A model generated the notes under the pieces. That model was not told the DNA's origin. It searched no databases and saw only the letters and a list, made by a program, of their open reading frames with translations. This document shows, in pieces, positions 25,553-34,327 of a stretch of DNA of 64,000 bases; the stretch's first letter is position 1, and each line of letters begins with the position of its first letter. The translations under genes and the position numbers were made by a program. The stretch is from an uncultured Flavobacterium sp. (GTDB taxonomy: Bacteria; Bacteroidota; Bacteroidia; Flavobacteriales; Flavobacteriaceae). Location: contig CALTVC010000017.1 in assembly GCA_943912855.1 (NCBI GenBank), positions 1 to 64,000 on the forward strand, in the 5' to 3' direction.

Positions 25553-26737
25553 ATGACCAAAACAGCATATATAGTAAAAGCATACAGAACCGCCGTAGGC
25601 AAAGCGCCAAAGGGTGTGTTTCGCTTTAAAAGGCCCGACGAGCTGGCCGCCGAAACCATACAGTACCTTATGAAAGAGCTGCCTGATTTCGACAAAAGCC
25701 GCATAGACGACGTGATTGTGGGCAATGCCATGCCCGAGGCCGAACAAGGACTAAACTTTGGGCGTTTTATATCGCTTATAGGGTTAGATACTGTTGATGT
25801 CCCGGGAGTTACGGTAAACCGTTACTGTGCTTCGGGGTTGGAAACCATAGCTATGGCTACGGCTAAAATCCAGACCGGACAGGCAGAATGCATCATTGCT
25901 GGTGGCGCCGAAAGCATGAGCTACATCCCTATGGGGGGTTACAAGCCCGTACCCGATTATAACATTGCGAAACAAGGCCATGAAGACTACTACTGGGGCA
26001 TGGGGCTCACTGCCGAAGCTGTTGCAAAACAGTTTGGCGTAAGCCGTGAAGATCAGGATGTTTTCGGATACCAGTCGCACCAAAAAGCGCTGAAAGCCCA
26101 GGCAGAAGGCAAGTTTGACAAACAGATTGTGCCTATTACCGTAGAGCAGGTTTATGTAGATGCCAACGGTAAAAAGGCAACAAAATCATACACGATAACT
26201 AAAGACGAAGGCCCACGCGCCGATACATCAGTAGAAGCATTGGGCAGGCTAAAACCGGTTTTCGCGGCAGATGGTAGCGTTACGGCGGGTACGTCATCTC
26301 AGATGAGCGATGGTGCTGCCTTTGTAATGATTATGAGCGAAGACATGGTTAAAGAGCTGAACCTAGAGCCTATTGCCCGCCTGGTTAGCTATGCTGCCGC
26401 AGGTGTAGAACCAAGGATAATGGGTATTGGCCCTGTAAAGGCTATTCCAAAAGCTGTAAAACTTGCAGGTCTTACCCAGAACGACATTGAGCTGATAGAA
26501 CTTAACGAAGCCTTTGCAGCTCAGTCGCTTGCAGTAATCCGTGAACTAGGATTAAACCCTGATATCATCAACGTAAACGGTGGTGCCATTGCGTTAGGTC
26601 ACCCGCTGGGCTGTACGGGTGCTAAGCTATCGGTTCAGTTGTTTGACGAAGCCAAACGCCGTGGTAATAAGTACGGTATGGTAACCATGTGTGTGGGTAC
26701 CGGGCAGGGTGCAGCTGGGGTGTTTGAGATTTTTTAA
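25553..26737 (+). CDS. fadA: Acetyl-CoA C-acyltransferase (thiolase)
   Basis: 394 aa, standard thiolase length. It cleaves 3-ketoacyl-CoA with CoA to acetyl-CoA and a shortened acyl-CoA. The nucleophilic Cys is in VNRYCASGLETIAMA near residue 88, the catalytic His in ALGHPLGCTGAK near 348 and the second Cys in MCVGTGQGAAGVF near 380. It is the second enzyme gene of a FadN-FadA-FadE type operon. Confidence 0.95.
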   Translation: MTKTAYIVKAYRTAVGKAPKGVFRFKRPDELAAETIQYLMKELPDFDKSRIDDVIVGNAMPEAEQGLNFGRFISLIGLDTVDVPGVTVNRYCASGLETIAMATAKIQTGQAECIIAGGAESMSYIPMGGYKPVPDYNIAKQGHEDYYWGMGLTAEAVAKQFGVSREDQDVFGYQSHQKALKAQAEGKFDKQIVPITVEQVYVDANGKKATKSYTITKDEGPRADTSVEALGRLKPVFAADGSVTAGTSSQMSDGAAFVMIMSEDMVKELNLEPIARLVSYAAAGVEPRIMGIGPVKAIPKAVKLAGLTQNDIELIELNEAFAAQSLAVIRELGLNPDIINVNGGAIALGHPLGCTGAKLSVQLFDEAKRRGNKYGMVTMCVGTGQGAAGVFEIF

Positions 26738-26760
26738 GAAAGACATTTAGATGTTAGACG

Positions 26761-26774
26761 TAAGATAATAGACC
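26761..26774. repeat. Left flank repeat of the four-helix-bundle gene
   Basis: TAAGATAATAGACC; its inverse, expanded by a GATGATAGAT-type repeat, occurs at 27150-27177 after the gene. Confidence 0.45.
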
Positions 26775-26779
26775 TGCCA

Positions 26780-27148
26780 ATGAATGAATTTAGACGGCAC
26801 AATTTCAAGAAAATGAAAATCTGGCAGTTAGGTATGGAAATAGCAAAGATTACATTAAACCTAACCGACACATTTCCATCCCATGAAAAGTTTGGACTCA
26901 AAAGTCAGATTGATAGGTGTTCCATATCCATTCCGTCTAATATAGCTGAAGGCTCCAGTAGGACTAATAAATCATTCAGGCACTTTATCGACATAGCCTT
27001 AGGCTCATCATTTGAGTTGCAAACACAATTATTACTGGCTTGTCACAGACAATATATTTCAGAAGAAGTAACAACAGACATTGAAAATAAAATAGAAGAA
27101 TTTCAACGGATGACGATGAGTTTCCAAAATACTCTTGGTACCGAGTAA
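26780..27148 (+). CDS. Four-helix-bundle protein (S23/23S rRNA intervening-sequence type)
   Basis: 122 aa, wholly helical. The family pattern is clear: NFKKMKIWQLGMEIAKITLNLT, then FGLKSQIDRCSISIPSNIAEGSSR near 48-70, FIDIALGSSFELQTQLLLA near 77-95 and a terminal helix. Such proteins were first seen in 23S rRNA intervening sequences and are related to the accessory Avd proteins of diversity-generating retroelements; no biochemical role is established for stand-alone copies. Here the gene sits inside a beta-oxidation operon and is flanked by inverted short repeats, so it looks like an inserted cassette. Confidence 0.88.
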   Translation: MNEFRRHNFKKMKIWQLGMEIAKITLNLTDTFPSHEKFGLKSQIDRCSISIPSNIAEGSSRTNKSFRHFIDIALGSSFELQTQLLLACHRQYISEEVTTDIENKIEEFQRMTMSFQNTLGTE

Positions 27149-27149
27149 C

Positions 27150-27177
27150 GGTCTATCATCTATCATCTATTATCTCA
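27150..27177. repeat. Right flank repeat of the four-helix-bundle gene
   Basis: CTATCATCTATCATCTATTATC microsatellite-like tract; its reverse complement shares GATAATAGA and ACC with 26761-26774. Confidence 0.45.
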
Positions 27178-27183
27178 AAATCT

Positions 27184-28986
27184 ATGGAAACAGCTGAAAA
27201 ACAATTGGCTCGCGGCGGACAGTTCCTTGTAAAGGAAACAGCCAGCGAAGATATATTTACTCCGGAGGATTTTTCGGAGGAACAATTAATGATGCGCGAC
27301 TCGGTTAAGGAGTTCATAGACCGCGAAATATGGCCTAATAAAGACCGTTTCGAGAAGAAGGATTATGCCTTTACCGAAGAAACGATGCGCAAAGCCGGAG
27401 AACTTGGTTTCCTTGGTGTAGCCGTGCCTGAAGAATATGGCGGACTGGGTATGGGCTTTGTAAGCACTATGCTTACCTGCGACTACATTAGTGGCGCAAC
27501 AGGTTCGTTTTCAACGGCTTTTGGTGCTCACACGGGTATTGGCACTATGCCGATAACCCTGTACGGTACTGAAGAACAAAAACTTAAATACGTACCGAAG
27601 CTTGCCAGTGGCGAGTGGTTTGGCTCTTACTGCCTTACCGAACCGGGTGCGGGTTCTGACGCTAACTCGGGTAAAACCAAGGCGGTACTAAGTGCCGACG
27701 GTTCGCATTACCTGATTACAGGCCAGAAAATGTGGATTTCGAACGCCGGTTTCTGCAATGTAATGATAGTATTTGCCCGCATTGAAGACGACAAAAACAT
27801 TACTGGTTTTATTGTAGAATACGACCCTGCAAACGGTATTGTACTGGGCGAGGAAGAACATAAACTGGGCATCCGCGCCTCCTCTACCCGTCAGGTTTTC
27901 TTTAACGAAACCAAGGTTCCGGTAGAGAATATGCTGAGCGAACGTGGCAATGGTTTTAAGATAGCCATGAACGCCCTTAACGTAGGCCGTATCAAGCTTG
28001 CAGCTGCATGTCTTGATGCACAACGCCGTACTATTTCGGGAGCAGTTAAATACGCTAACGAACGCGTACAATTCAAGACGCCGATAGCCAACTTTGGTGC
28101 CATTCGCGCTAAGATAGCCGAAATGGCAACCAGCTGTTATGCAGGCGAAAGTGCCGCGTACCGTGCCGCGAAAAACATCGAAGACCGTATAAACGCCCGT
28201 GTAGCAAATGGCGAAAGCCACCAGGATGCCGAGCTGAAAGGCGTTGAGGAATTTGCCATTGAATGCTCTATCCTTAAAGTGGCTGTGAGTGAAGACGTAC
28301 AGAACTGTACCGACGAAGGTATCCAGATATTTGGTGGTATGGGCTTTAGTGAGGACACCCCTATGGAAAGCGCATGGAGAGACGCCCGTATAGCCCGTAT
28401 CTATGAGGGAACCAACGAAATAAACCGTATGCTTTGCGTGGGTATGCTGATTAAAAAAGCCATGAAAGGTCACGTTGATTTACTTGGCCCTGCAATGAAA
28501 GTTGCCGAGGAATTAATGGGCATCCCGTCTTTCGATACGCCTGATTACAGCGAGCTTTTTGCTGAAGAAAAGGAAATCATTGGAAAACTGAAAAAAGCCT
28601 TTTTAATGGTCGCCGGAAGCGCTGTACAGAAGTATGGCCCTGCGCTTGATGAACATCAACAACTGCTAATGGCTGCATCAGATATACTGATTGAGATTTA
28701 TATGGCTGAGTCGGCTGTGCTTAGGACTGAAAAACTTGCCAAAGCAAAAGGTGCTGAGAACGTTAAGGAACAAATAGCCATGGCACAACTATATCTGTAT
28801 CATGCTGTTGATCTGGTAAATACCAAAGGTAAAGAAGGCATTGCATCGTTTGCCGAAGGCGACGAACAGCGTATGATGCTTATGGGCCTTAAGCGTTTTA
28901 CCAAGTACAATAACCTGCCAAATGTGGTAGCACTACGCGAGCAAATTGCCGCTAAAATCATAGCTGAGAATACCTATCCATTTTAA
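27184..28986 (+). CDS. Acyl-CoA dehydrogenase (FadE-like)
   Basis: 600 aa FAD enzyme that makes the trans-2 double bond in acyl-CoA. The N-terminal helical domain is at 20-140, the middle beta domain with YCLTEPGAGSD near 142-152 and GQKMWISNAGF near 180, the C-terminal helical domain with FGGMGFSEDTPMESAWRDARIARIYEGTNEINR near 378-410, where the catalytic Glu lies in YEGT, and a helical tail of about 170 residues as in Bacillus FadE. Start is the ATG at 27184. Last gene of the operon; a terminator follows. Confidence 0.94.
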   Translation: METAEKQLARGGQFLVKETASEDIFTPEDFSEEQLMMRDSVKEFIDREIWPNKDRFEKKDYAFTEETMRKAGELGFLGVAVPEEYGGLGMGFVSTMLTCDYISGATGSFSTAFGAHTGIGTMPITLYGTEEQKLKYVPKLASGEWFGSYCLTEPGAGSDANSGKTKAVLSADGSHYLITGQKMWISNAGFCNVMIVFARIEDDKNITGFIVEYDPANGIVLGEEEHKLGIRASSTRQVFFNETKVPVENMLSERGNGFKIAMNALNVGRIKLAAACLDAQRRTISGAVKYANERVQFKTPIANFGAIRAKIAEMATSCYAGESAAYRAAKNIEDRINARVANGESHQDAELKGVEEFAIECSILKVAVSEDVQNCTDEGIQIFGGMGFSEDTPMESAWRDARIARIYEGTNEINRMLCVGMLIKKAMKGHVDLLGPAMKVAEELMGIPSFDTPDYSELFAEEKEIIGKLKKAFLMVAGSAVQKYGPALDEHQQLLMAASDILIEIYMAESAVLRTEKLAKAKGAENVKEQIAMAQLYLYHAVDLVNTKGKEGIASFAEGDEQRMMLMGLKRFTKYNNLPNVVALREQIAAKIIAENTYPF

Positions 28987-29013
28987 ATATATTCTGTTTT
29001 AAGTTTAGTTAAG

Positions 29014-29047
29014 AAAGCCGTTCATGGGGATTGAACGGCTTTTTTTG
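29014..29047 (+). terminator. Terminator of beta-oxidation operon
   Basis: Nine-bp stem AGCCGTTCA/TGAACGGCT and a T-run. Confidence 0.88.
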
Positions 29048-29328
29048 CATTGTTTATAATAATTAATAGGAAAATGCGTTTTAAATAAAAACCATTCCCT
29101 AAATAAAGAAAACCAATGCACAATCCCATCCCGTATCCGAAAAGCAATTTCGTACTCTCTTATACTGCCTCAAAATAACAGGCAGCACTTTTTCGTGGCG
29201 TAATCAACCACCGTTTTCATATAACATTTTTCAAGTTTAGGTACAAGCCGTCTACGGACGGCTTAAATTAATAACTCACCTGAAAAATATCGGATTTCAG
29301 TCATCTTCAAAAATAAATTAATTTGAGT

Positions 29329-29370
29329 ACCGTCCTTGTGGATTTTTTTTTCGCCTGGGCGGTTTTTTTG
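29329..29370 (+). terminator. Possible terminator of an unannotated transcript
   Basis: ACCGTCC pairs with GGGCGGT (one G-T pair) across a 21-nt loop and is followed by TTTTTTT. No gene precedes it within 340 bp. Confidence 0.4.
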
Positions 29371-29554
29371 GTTCAAACTGTAAAGTACTATACATAAAGT
29401 CTGCTACACCTGTTTAAAAAGTAGTTAACATGTAGCAACCATCTGTTGTATTTCTGTAGTAGCTTAAAAATGAAAAACGCTAATTTTCAAATCATTACTA
29501 AAAAGCACCTATTACACGTAACTGCTACAGGCAAAACCCCTGCTAATTTACTAT

Positions 29555-29574
29555 ACTGAACAACAGCGTTCAGT
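29555..29574. promoter_or_regulatory. Inverted repeat before the U32 gene
   Basis: ACTGAAC-AACAGC-GTTCAGT, perfect 7-bp arms, 22 bp upstream of the -7 element. A candidate operator. Confidence 0.45.
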
Positions 29575-29595
29575 ACTCCCGCCCCCTACCCGACG

Positions 29596-29603
29596 TAACT
29601 TTG
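29596..29603 (+). promoter_or_regulatory. -7 element of U32 gene
   Basis: TAACTTTG fits TAnnTTTG; 86 bp before the ATG. Confidence 0.5.
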
Positions 29604-29689
29604 CAAAGTGATTTTTACCGATATGTGATGGCGGTCATATTTCAAAAACTAAAACCGGCTTACATTCGCCCGCTAAATTTTTACAGGCA

Positions 29690-30946
29690 ATGACTACAAG
29701 CGGACAAATAGAGCTAATGGCTCCGGCAGGTGATTTCGAGGCGCTTCAGGCAGCTCTGGATAACGGTGCCGATTCTATATACTTTGGCGTAGAACAACTG
29801 AACATGCGTGCACGTGCTTCCATGAACTTTACGCTGGATGATTTAAACGAGATTTCAGAACGTTGTTCGGCTAAGGGCGTGCGCACTTATCTTACGCTGA
29901 ATACCATAATTTACGACCATGACCTGTCGCTCATAAAATCACTGTTAGACAAAGCCAAAGCTGCCCGCATTACCGCCGTCATTGCCATGGACCAGGCAGT
30001 TATAGCCTATGCCCGCCAAATAGGCATGGAAGTGCACATTAGTACCCAGATTAACGTAACCAATATAGAAACGGTAAAGTTTTACGCACTCTTTGCCGAC
30101 ACCATTGTACTTAGCCGTGAACTGAGCCTGAGCCAGGTAAAGAAAATTACCGAACAGATTAAGAAAGACAATATTTGCGGACCGTCGGGCAATTTGGTAG
30201 AAATCGAAATCTTTGGGCACGGCGCGCTGTGCATGGCTGTTTCGGGTAAATGCTACCTGAGCCTGCATTCGCACAACTCATCGGCAAACCGTGGTGCGTG
30301 CAAACAAAACTGTCGTAAAAAATACACCGTTACAGATCAGGAAAGCGGTTTTGAAATAGAAATAGACAATGAATACATGATGTCGCCAAAAGACCTGTGT
30401 ACCCTGGACTTTCTGGACGAAATCATATATAGTGGTGTAAAAGTACTAAAGCTGGAAGGCCGCGGACGTGCCCCCGAATACGTTGCTACCGTAGTGCGCT
30501 GTTATCGCGAAGCTATAAATGCTGTGGCCTCCGGCACTTTTACAAAAGATAAAATAGATGCGTGGATGGAACAGCTGAAAACCGTGTATAACCGTGGGTT
30601 TTGGAGTGGTTACTACCTTGGGCAGAAACTTGGCGAATGGAGTCCGGCTAACGGTAGTATGGCTACACAGCGCAAGGTATACATAGGTAAAGGAAGGCAT
30701 TTTTACCCAAAGGCAAGTGTAGGCGAATTCATTATTGAAGCGTATGACCTTAAGGTAGGTGACAAAATCCTGGTAACGGGCCCTACAACAGGTGCGCAGG
30801 AAACTCTGGTAACCAGCATAATGTCTGAAGATATAGACGTAAAAACCGCCACAAAAGGCAACCGCATTACAATGCCTCTTGATTTTAAAATACGCCCGAG
30901 TGATAAGCTATATAAATTGGTTAAAACCGAATTCGCCGAGAACTAA
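29690..30946 (+). CDS. Peptidase U32 family protein, TrhP/RlhA-like RNA hydroxylase
   Basis: 418 aa. The U32 start (IELMAPAGDFEALQAALDNGADSIYFG) is at 7-33, and the four-cysteine cluster typical of the family is at about 183-208 (ALCMAVSGKCYLS ... GACKQNC), likely an Fe-S site. Characterised members of this shape are tRNA U34 and rRNA hydroxylation proteins (TrhP, RlhA) rather than proteases. The C-terminal beta domain (VGDKILVTGPTTG) is present. It overlaps the ferredoxin gene by 1 bp, which fits an Fe-S-dependent hydroxylation. Substrate RNA is not determined by sequence alone. Confidence 0.85.
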   Translation: MTTSGQIELMAPAGDFEALQAALDNGADSIYFGVEQLNMRARASMNFTLDDLNEISERCSAKGVRTYLTLNTIIYDHDLSLIKSLLDKAKAARITAVIAMDQAVIAYARQIGMEVHISTQINVTNIETVKFYALFADTIVLSRELSLSQVKKITEQIKKDNICGPSGNLVEIEIFGHGALCMAVSGKCYLSLHSHNSSANRGACKQNCRKKYTVTDQESGFEIEIDNEYMMSPKDLCTLDFLDEIIYSGVKVLKLEGRGRAPEYVATVVRCYREAINAVASGTFTKDKIDAWMEQLKTVYNRGFWSGYYLGQKLGEWSPANGSMATQRKVYIGKGRHFYPKASVGEFIIEAYDLKVGDKILVTGPTTGAQETLVTSIMSEDIDVKTATKGNRITMPLDFKIRPSDKLYKLVKTEFAEN

Positions 30947-31176
30947 TGGTTGTAGTTACCCTGCAACGTGGCAAATGCATTGGCTGTAATTACTGTGCCG
31001 AACTTGCACCGCAAAAGTTTGTGATGAGCCGTAAAGACGGCAAAAGCGTGTTGTTACATTCGGTAGAAAAAAAGGGCTTTTTCACCCTGAAAGAGCCGGA
31101 TCATTCGGTAATGGAAGAAATGGAAAATGCCGCCAATGCCTGTCCGGTTCGTATCATTAGCGTAAAGGAGATATAA
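30946..31176 (+). CDS. Single-cluster 4Fe-4S ferredoxin
   Basis: 76 aa. RGKCIGCNYCAELAP near 8-22 gives Cys-x2-Cys-x2-Cys, and ACPVRIIS near 64 gives the fourth Cys with the usual Pro, so one [4Fe-4S] cluster. Start ATG overlaps the U32 stop (TAATG), so the two are translationally coupled; this is probably the electron donor or cluster partner of the U32 protein. Confidence 0.88.
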   Translation: MVVVTLQRGKCIGCNYCAELAPQKFVMSRKDGKSVLLHSVEKKGFFTLKEPDHSVMEEMENAANACPVRIISVKEI

Positions 31177-31187
31177 AAATTTCGACC

Positions 31188-31216
31188 AAAAAAAGCAGCC
31201 CGTTTTCACAGGCTGC
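31188..31216 (-). terminator. Terminator of leuACDB operon
   Basis: Minus-strand stem GCAGCC/GGCTGC with a run of seven T after it. Confidence 0.8.
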
Positions 31217-31239
31217 CGACTTTCTTATCAAAAAAACTA

Positions 31240-32358
31240 CTATATAATTGTAGACTTGCCTATGGTTTTGTTGTCTAAAACCTGGGCAGGTATCTCTTTT
31301 TTAAGGATGTAGGTTTCTACAAAGTTACCTACATCTTGTGTGGTATAAGCACTTCCCTCAAAAATATCTGGGGTACTTACGCCTTTATCTATACTGTACG
31401 CTACGGCCTCTTTAATAAGCCCGGCTTCGTGGTACAGGTTAAAATGCTCTAACAGCATGGCTGCCGAAAGTATCGATGCAATTGGGTTGGCTATGCCTTT
31501 CCCTGTAGCCTGTGGGAACGAACCGTGTATGGGCTCAAACATAGAGTGCACCGCACCTACCGATGCCGATGCCGCCAAACCGATGCTTCCACCAAGTACA
31601 CTTGCCTCGTCAGATAGTATATCACCAAACATATTCTCGGTCAGCATCACGTCAAACTGGGCAGGATTTAGTATCAGTTGCATTGCGGCGTTATCTACAA
31701 ACAGGTAATCCAGCGCCACATCAGGATAATTGGTCTTACCTATTTCGGTAACTACCCTTCTCCATAAACGCGATGTTTCAAGTACATTAGCCTTATCTAC
31801 CAGCGTTAGTTTTTTACGGCGTTTTTGTGCTGCCCTAAATGCCATGTGTGCTATGCGCTCCACTTCTTCGGCACTATAACTACAAAGGTCAGATGCCTGG
31901 GTTTTATCGTCATTCAGTTGTTTTTCGCCAAAATAAATACCACCGGTAAGCTCACGGTAAATGGTAAGGTCTACCCCGGCTATGCGTTCCGGCTTTAATG
32001 GCGACTGGTGTAACAGCTTAGGGTAAATAGTAGTAGGACGAATGTTAGCAAACAGCCCAAGCTCCTTACGCAGCTTCAGCAGGCCCTGTTCCGGCCTTAC
32101 GGGAGCCGTAGGGTCGTTATCATACTTAGGATGACCTATGGCACCAAAAAGCAACGCATCAGTAGTTTTACAGAGCGTAAGCGTTTGAGGTGGCAGCGGG
32201 TCGTTAAACTGGTCAATGGCTACCGCGCCAACAGGAGCCTCTTCGTACTCAAATGTATGTTCGTACTTTTTTGCAATGGCATTTAATGCCTTTATTGCTT
32301 CGTGGGTAACTTCGGGTCCTATGCCATCTCCGGGCAATACAGCAATTTTAAGTATCAT
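31240..32358 (-). CDS. leuB: 3-isopropylmalate dehydrogenase
   Basis: 372 aa. Oxidatively decarboxylates 3-isopropylmalate with NAD. It starts with ILKIAVLPGDGIGPEVT; substrate-binding LRKELGLFANIRP is near 95 and the metal site DILSDEASVLGGSIGLAASA near 243-262. It overlaps leuD by 4 bp and is last in the leu operon. Confidence 0.96.
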   Translation of the reverse strand: MILKIAVLPGDGIGPEVTHEAIKALNAIAKKYEHTFEYEEAPVGAVAIDQFNDPLPPQTLTLCKTTDALLFGAIGHPKYDNDPTAPVRPEQGLLKLRKELGLFANIRPTTIYPKLLHQSPLKPERIAGVDLTIYRELTGGIYFGEKQLNDDKTQASDLCSYSAEEVERIAHMAFRAAQKRRKKLTLVDKANVLETSRLWRRVVTEIGKTNYPDVALDYLFVDNAAMQLILNPAQFDVMLTENMFGDILSDEASVLGGSIGLAASASVGAVHSMFEPIHGSFPQATGKGIANPIASILSAAMLLEHFNLYHEAGLIKEAVAYSIDKGVSTPDIFEGSAYTTQDVGNFVETYILKKEIPAQVLDNKTIGKSTII

Positions 32359-32942
32359 AGTTGGGCGTTTTTCTTTTCAAATTCAGCTATCGCATCCAGC
32401 CTGCTAACCAGGAAATCAATATCATCATAGCCATTCAGCAGGCATAGTTTTTTGTATGGGTCAATGTCAAAATGCTCGCTGTAACCACCAAAGCTTATGG
32501 TTTGGTCTTCTAAATTTACGGTTACAGGCGTAGCGGCATCATCTGCCACAGCAGCAAATACTGCTTTTAAAAACTCAGGACTTACCTGTACCGGAAGCAA
32601 GCCGTTATTAAGGCTGTTTCCTTTAAATATATCGGCAAAGTAGCTCGATACAATTACTTTAAACCCATAGCCCGAAAGCGCCCAGGCAGCGTGCTCACGG
32701 CTACTACCACATCCAAAGTTGTTTCCTGCCACAAGGATAGTTCCTTCGTATAAGGGATTGTTTAGGGTAAAATCAGGGTTCGGGTTATTGTCCTTATCAT
32801 AACGCCAGTCGCGAAACAGGTTGTCACCAAAACCGGCCTTATCGGTCGATTTCAGGAAACGTGCAGGTATAATCTGGTCGGTATCTATATCGGCAATGTC
32901 CAGCGGCACTACGGTATCACTATAACTAACAAACTTTTCCAT
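32355..32942 (-). CDS. leuD: 3-isopropylmalate dehydratase small subunit
   Basis: 195 aa. The LeuD swivel domain carries DIDTDQIIPARFLKS near 18-32, NFGCGSSREHAAWAL near 74-88 and FGDNLFRDWRY. It pairs with LeuC to isomerize 2- to 3-isopropylmalate. Its ATG shares a base with the leuC stop. Confidence 0.96.
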   Translation of the reverse strand: MEKFVSYSDTVVPLDIADIDTDQIIPARFLKSTDKAGFGDNLFRDWRYDKDNNPNPDFTLNNPLYEGTILVAGNNFGCGSSREHAAWALSGYGFKVIVSSYFADIFKGNSLNNGLLPVQVSPEFLKAVFAAVADDAATPVTVNLEDQTISFGGYSEHFDIDPYKKLCLLNGYDDIDFLVSRLDAIAEFEKKNAQL

Positions 32943-34324
32943 TAATTAAGGTTTTGGGTATAATCAATAATTTTACCTTCTATGGCTATGGCGGCAGCCG
33001 TAAGCGGACTTGCCAAAATGGTACGTGCGCCCGGCCCCTGCCTGCCTTCAAAATTACGGTTGCTGGTGCTTACGCAATACTCGCCAGCCGGGATTTTATC
33101 CTCGTTCATGGCAAGGCAAGCCGAACAGCCCGGTTCGCGTATTTCAAAGCCCGCCTGCGTAAAAATATCCACAAGGCCTTCGGCTTCAATCTGTTTTACC
33201 ACCTGTTGCGAACCCGGCACTATAAGCGCCGTAATGTTATTCGCCTTGGTTTTACCTTTAATATAGTCAGCCACCGCACGGAAATCTTCAATGCGGGAAT
33301 TGGTACAACTGCCTATGAATACGTAGTTTATGGGTTGCCCAATAAGCGTATCCTTACCCGTAAAGCCCATGTATGCCAACGCCTTATCAGACGAAGCATC
33401 CACGCTTTGCGGAATAGCATCGGTTATACGGATGCCCATACCCGGATTAGTGCCGTAAGTAATCATAGGGCCTATTTCTTCGGCAGTTATAAAATACTCT
33501 TGGTCAAACTCCGCGCCCTCATCGGTACGCAGGCTGTTCCAGTAGGCTTTTTTCTTTTCAAATGCATCGCCTTTCGGGGCAAATTCACGCCCTTCAACAT
33601 ACGCATAAGTAGTATCATCGGGGGCTATAAGTCCGCCACGCGCACCCATTTCAATGCTCATGTTGCACACGGTCATACGGCCTTCCATAGACATTTCCTC
33701 GAACACGTTACCGGCATATTCACAGAAATAGCCCGTACCGCTGTTAGTGCCCAATTTGGCAATGATATACAGGATAACGTCTTTCGGGGTAACGCCTTTC
33801 TGTAGCGTACCGTTTACGTTAACACGTAGTGATTTTGGTTTTTCCAAAAGCAAACACTGGCTCGCAAACACCTGCGCCACCTGGCTGGTTCCTATACCAA
33901 AGGCAATAGCACCAAACGCTCCGTGTGTAGAGGTATGGCTATCGCCACATACTATGGTCATGCCCGGCTGGGTAATGCCCAGCTCCGGCGAAATCACGTG
34001 AACGATGCCGTTATACTGGTGCCCAAGTCCGTAAAACGTAATGTTGTGCTTGTTGCAGTTTACGGTAAGTTCCTCTATCTGCTTGCGCGACATTTCGTCT
34101 TTAATGGGCAGGTGCTGGTCCTTGGTAGGCGTATTATGATCTGCCGTGGCTACAATTTGTTGCGGACGGAAAAGACCAATCCCACGACTTTCCAGTTCTG
34201 AAAATGCCTGCGGGCTGGTTACTTCGTGTATTAAATGCTTGTCTATATATAAAATTTCGGGGCCGTTAGGTATGGTTTCTACCACGTGCGCATCCCAAAC
34301 CTTATCAAAAAGGGTCTTTTTCAT
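32942..34324 (-). CDS. leuC: 3-isopropylmalate dehydratase large subunit
   Basis: 460 aa aconitase-fold [4Fe-4S] enzyme. HLIHEVTSPQAFSEL is near 27, ADHNTPT near 61, VCGDSHTSTHGAFGAIAFGIG near 125-145, and the three cluster cysteines are in IGSCTNSR near 337 and PGCSACLAMN near 398-405. It forms the dehydratase with LeuD, and lies 3 bp after the leuA stop in the same operon. Confidence 0.97.
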   Translation of the reverse strand: MKKTLFDKVWDAHVVETIPNGPEILYIDKHLIHEVTSPQAFSELESRGIGLFRPQQIVATADHNTPTKDQHLPIKDEMSRKQIEELTVNCNKHNITFYGLGHQYNGIVHVISPELGITQPGMTIVCGDSHTSTHGAFGAIAFGIGTSQVAQVFASQCLLLEKPKSLRVNVNGTLQKGVTPKDVILYIIAKLGTNSGTGYFCEYAGNVFEEMSMEGRMTVCNMSIEMGARGGLIAPDDTTYAYVEGREFAPKGDAFEKKKAYWNSLRTDEGAEFDQEYFITAEEIGPMITYGTNPGMGIRITDAIPQSVDASSDKALAYMGFTGKDTLIGQPINYVFIGSCTNSRIEDFRAVADYIKGKTKANNITALIVPGSQQVVKQIEAEGLVDIFTQAGFEIREPGCSACLAMNEDKIPAGEYCVSTSNRNFEGRQGPGARTILASPLTAAAIAIEGKIIDYTQNLN

Positions 34325-34327
34325 TGC

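Larger units (their letters stand above)
28987..29689. other. Long structured intergenic region
   Basis: 703 bp without a convincing ORF. After the fadE-type terminator come hairpins CTGCC/GGCAG (29165-29185), AAGCCGTC-TACG-GACGGCTT (29245-29264) and a stem ACCGTCC/GGGCGGT (29329-29363) followed by seven T, that is a second terminator-like end. Later: a 20-bp inverted repeat (29555-29574) and a -7 element (29596-29603). A noncoding transcript at about 29060-29370 is possible. Confidence 0.45.

Noticed and set aside
27150..27177. CTATCAT repeats as a CRISPR
   Set aside because: Unit too short and without spacers; a microsatellite at a cassette flank fits better.
27688..28473. 261-codon open frame on the minus strand
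   Set aside because: Shadow of the acyl-CoA dehydrogenase; no recognisable motif.
32954..33805. 283-codon open frame on the plus strand
   Set aside because: Antisense to leuC, which is a clear and complete enzyme; no start signals or family resemblance.
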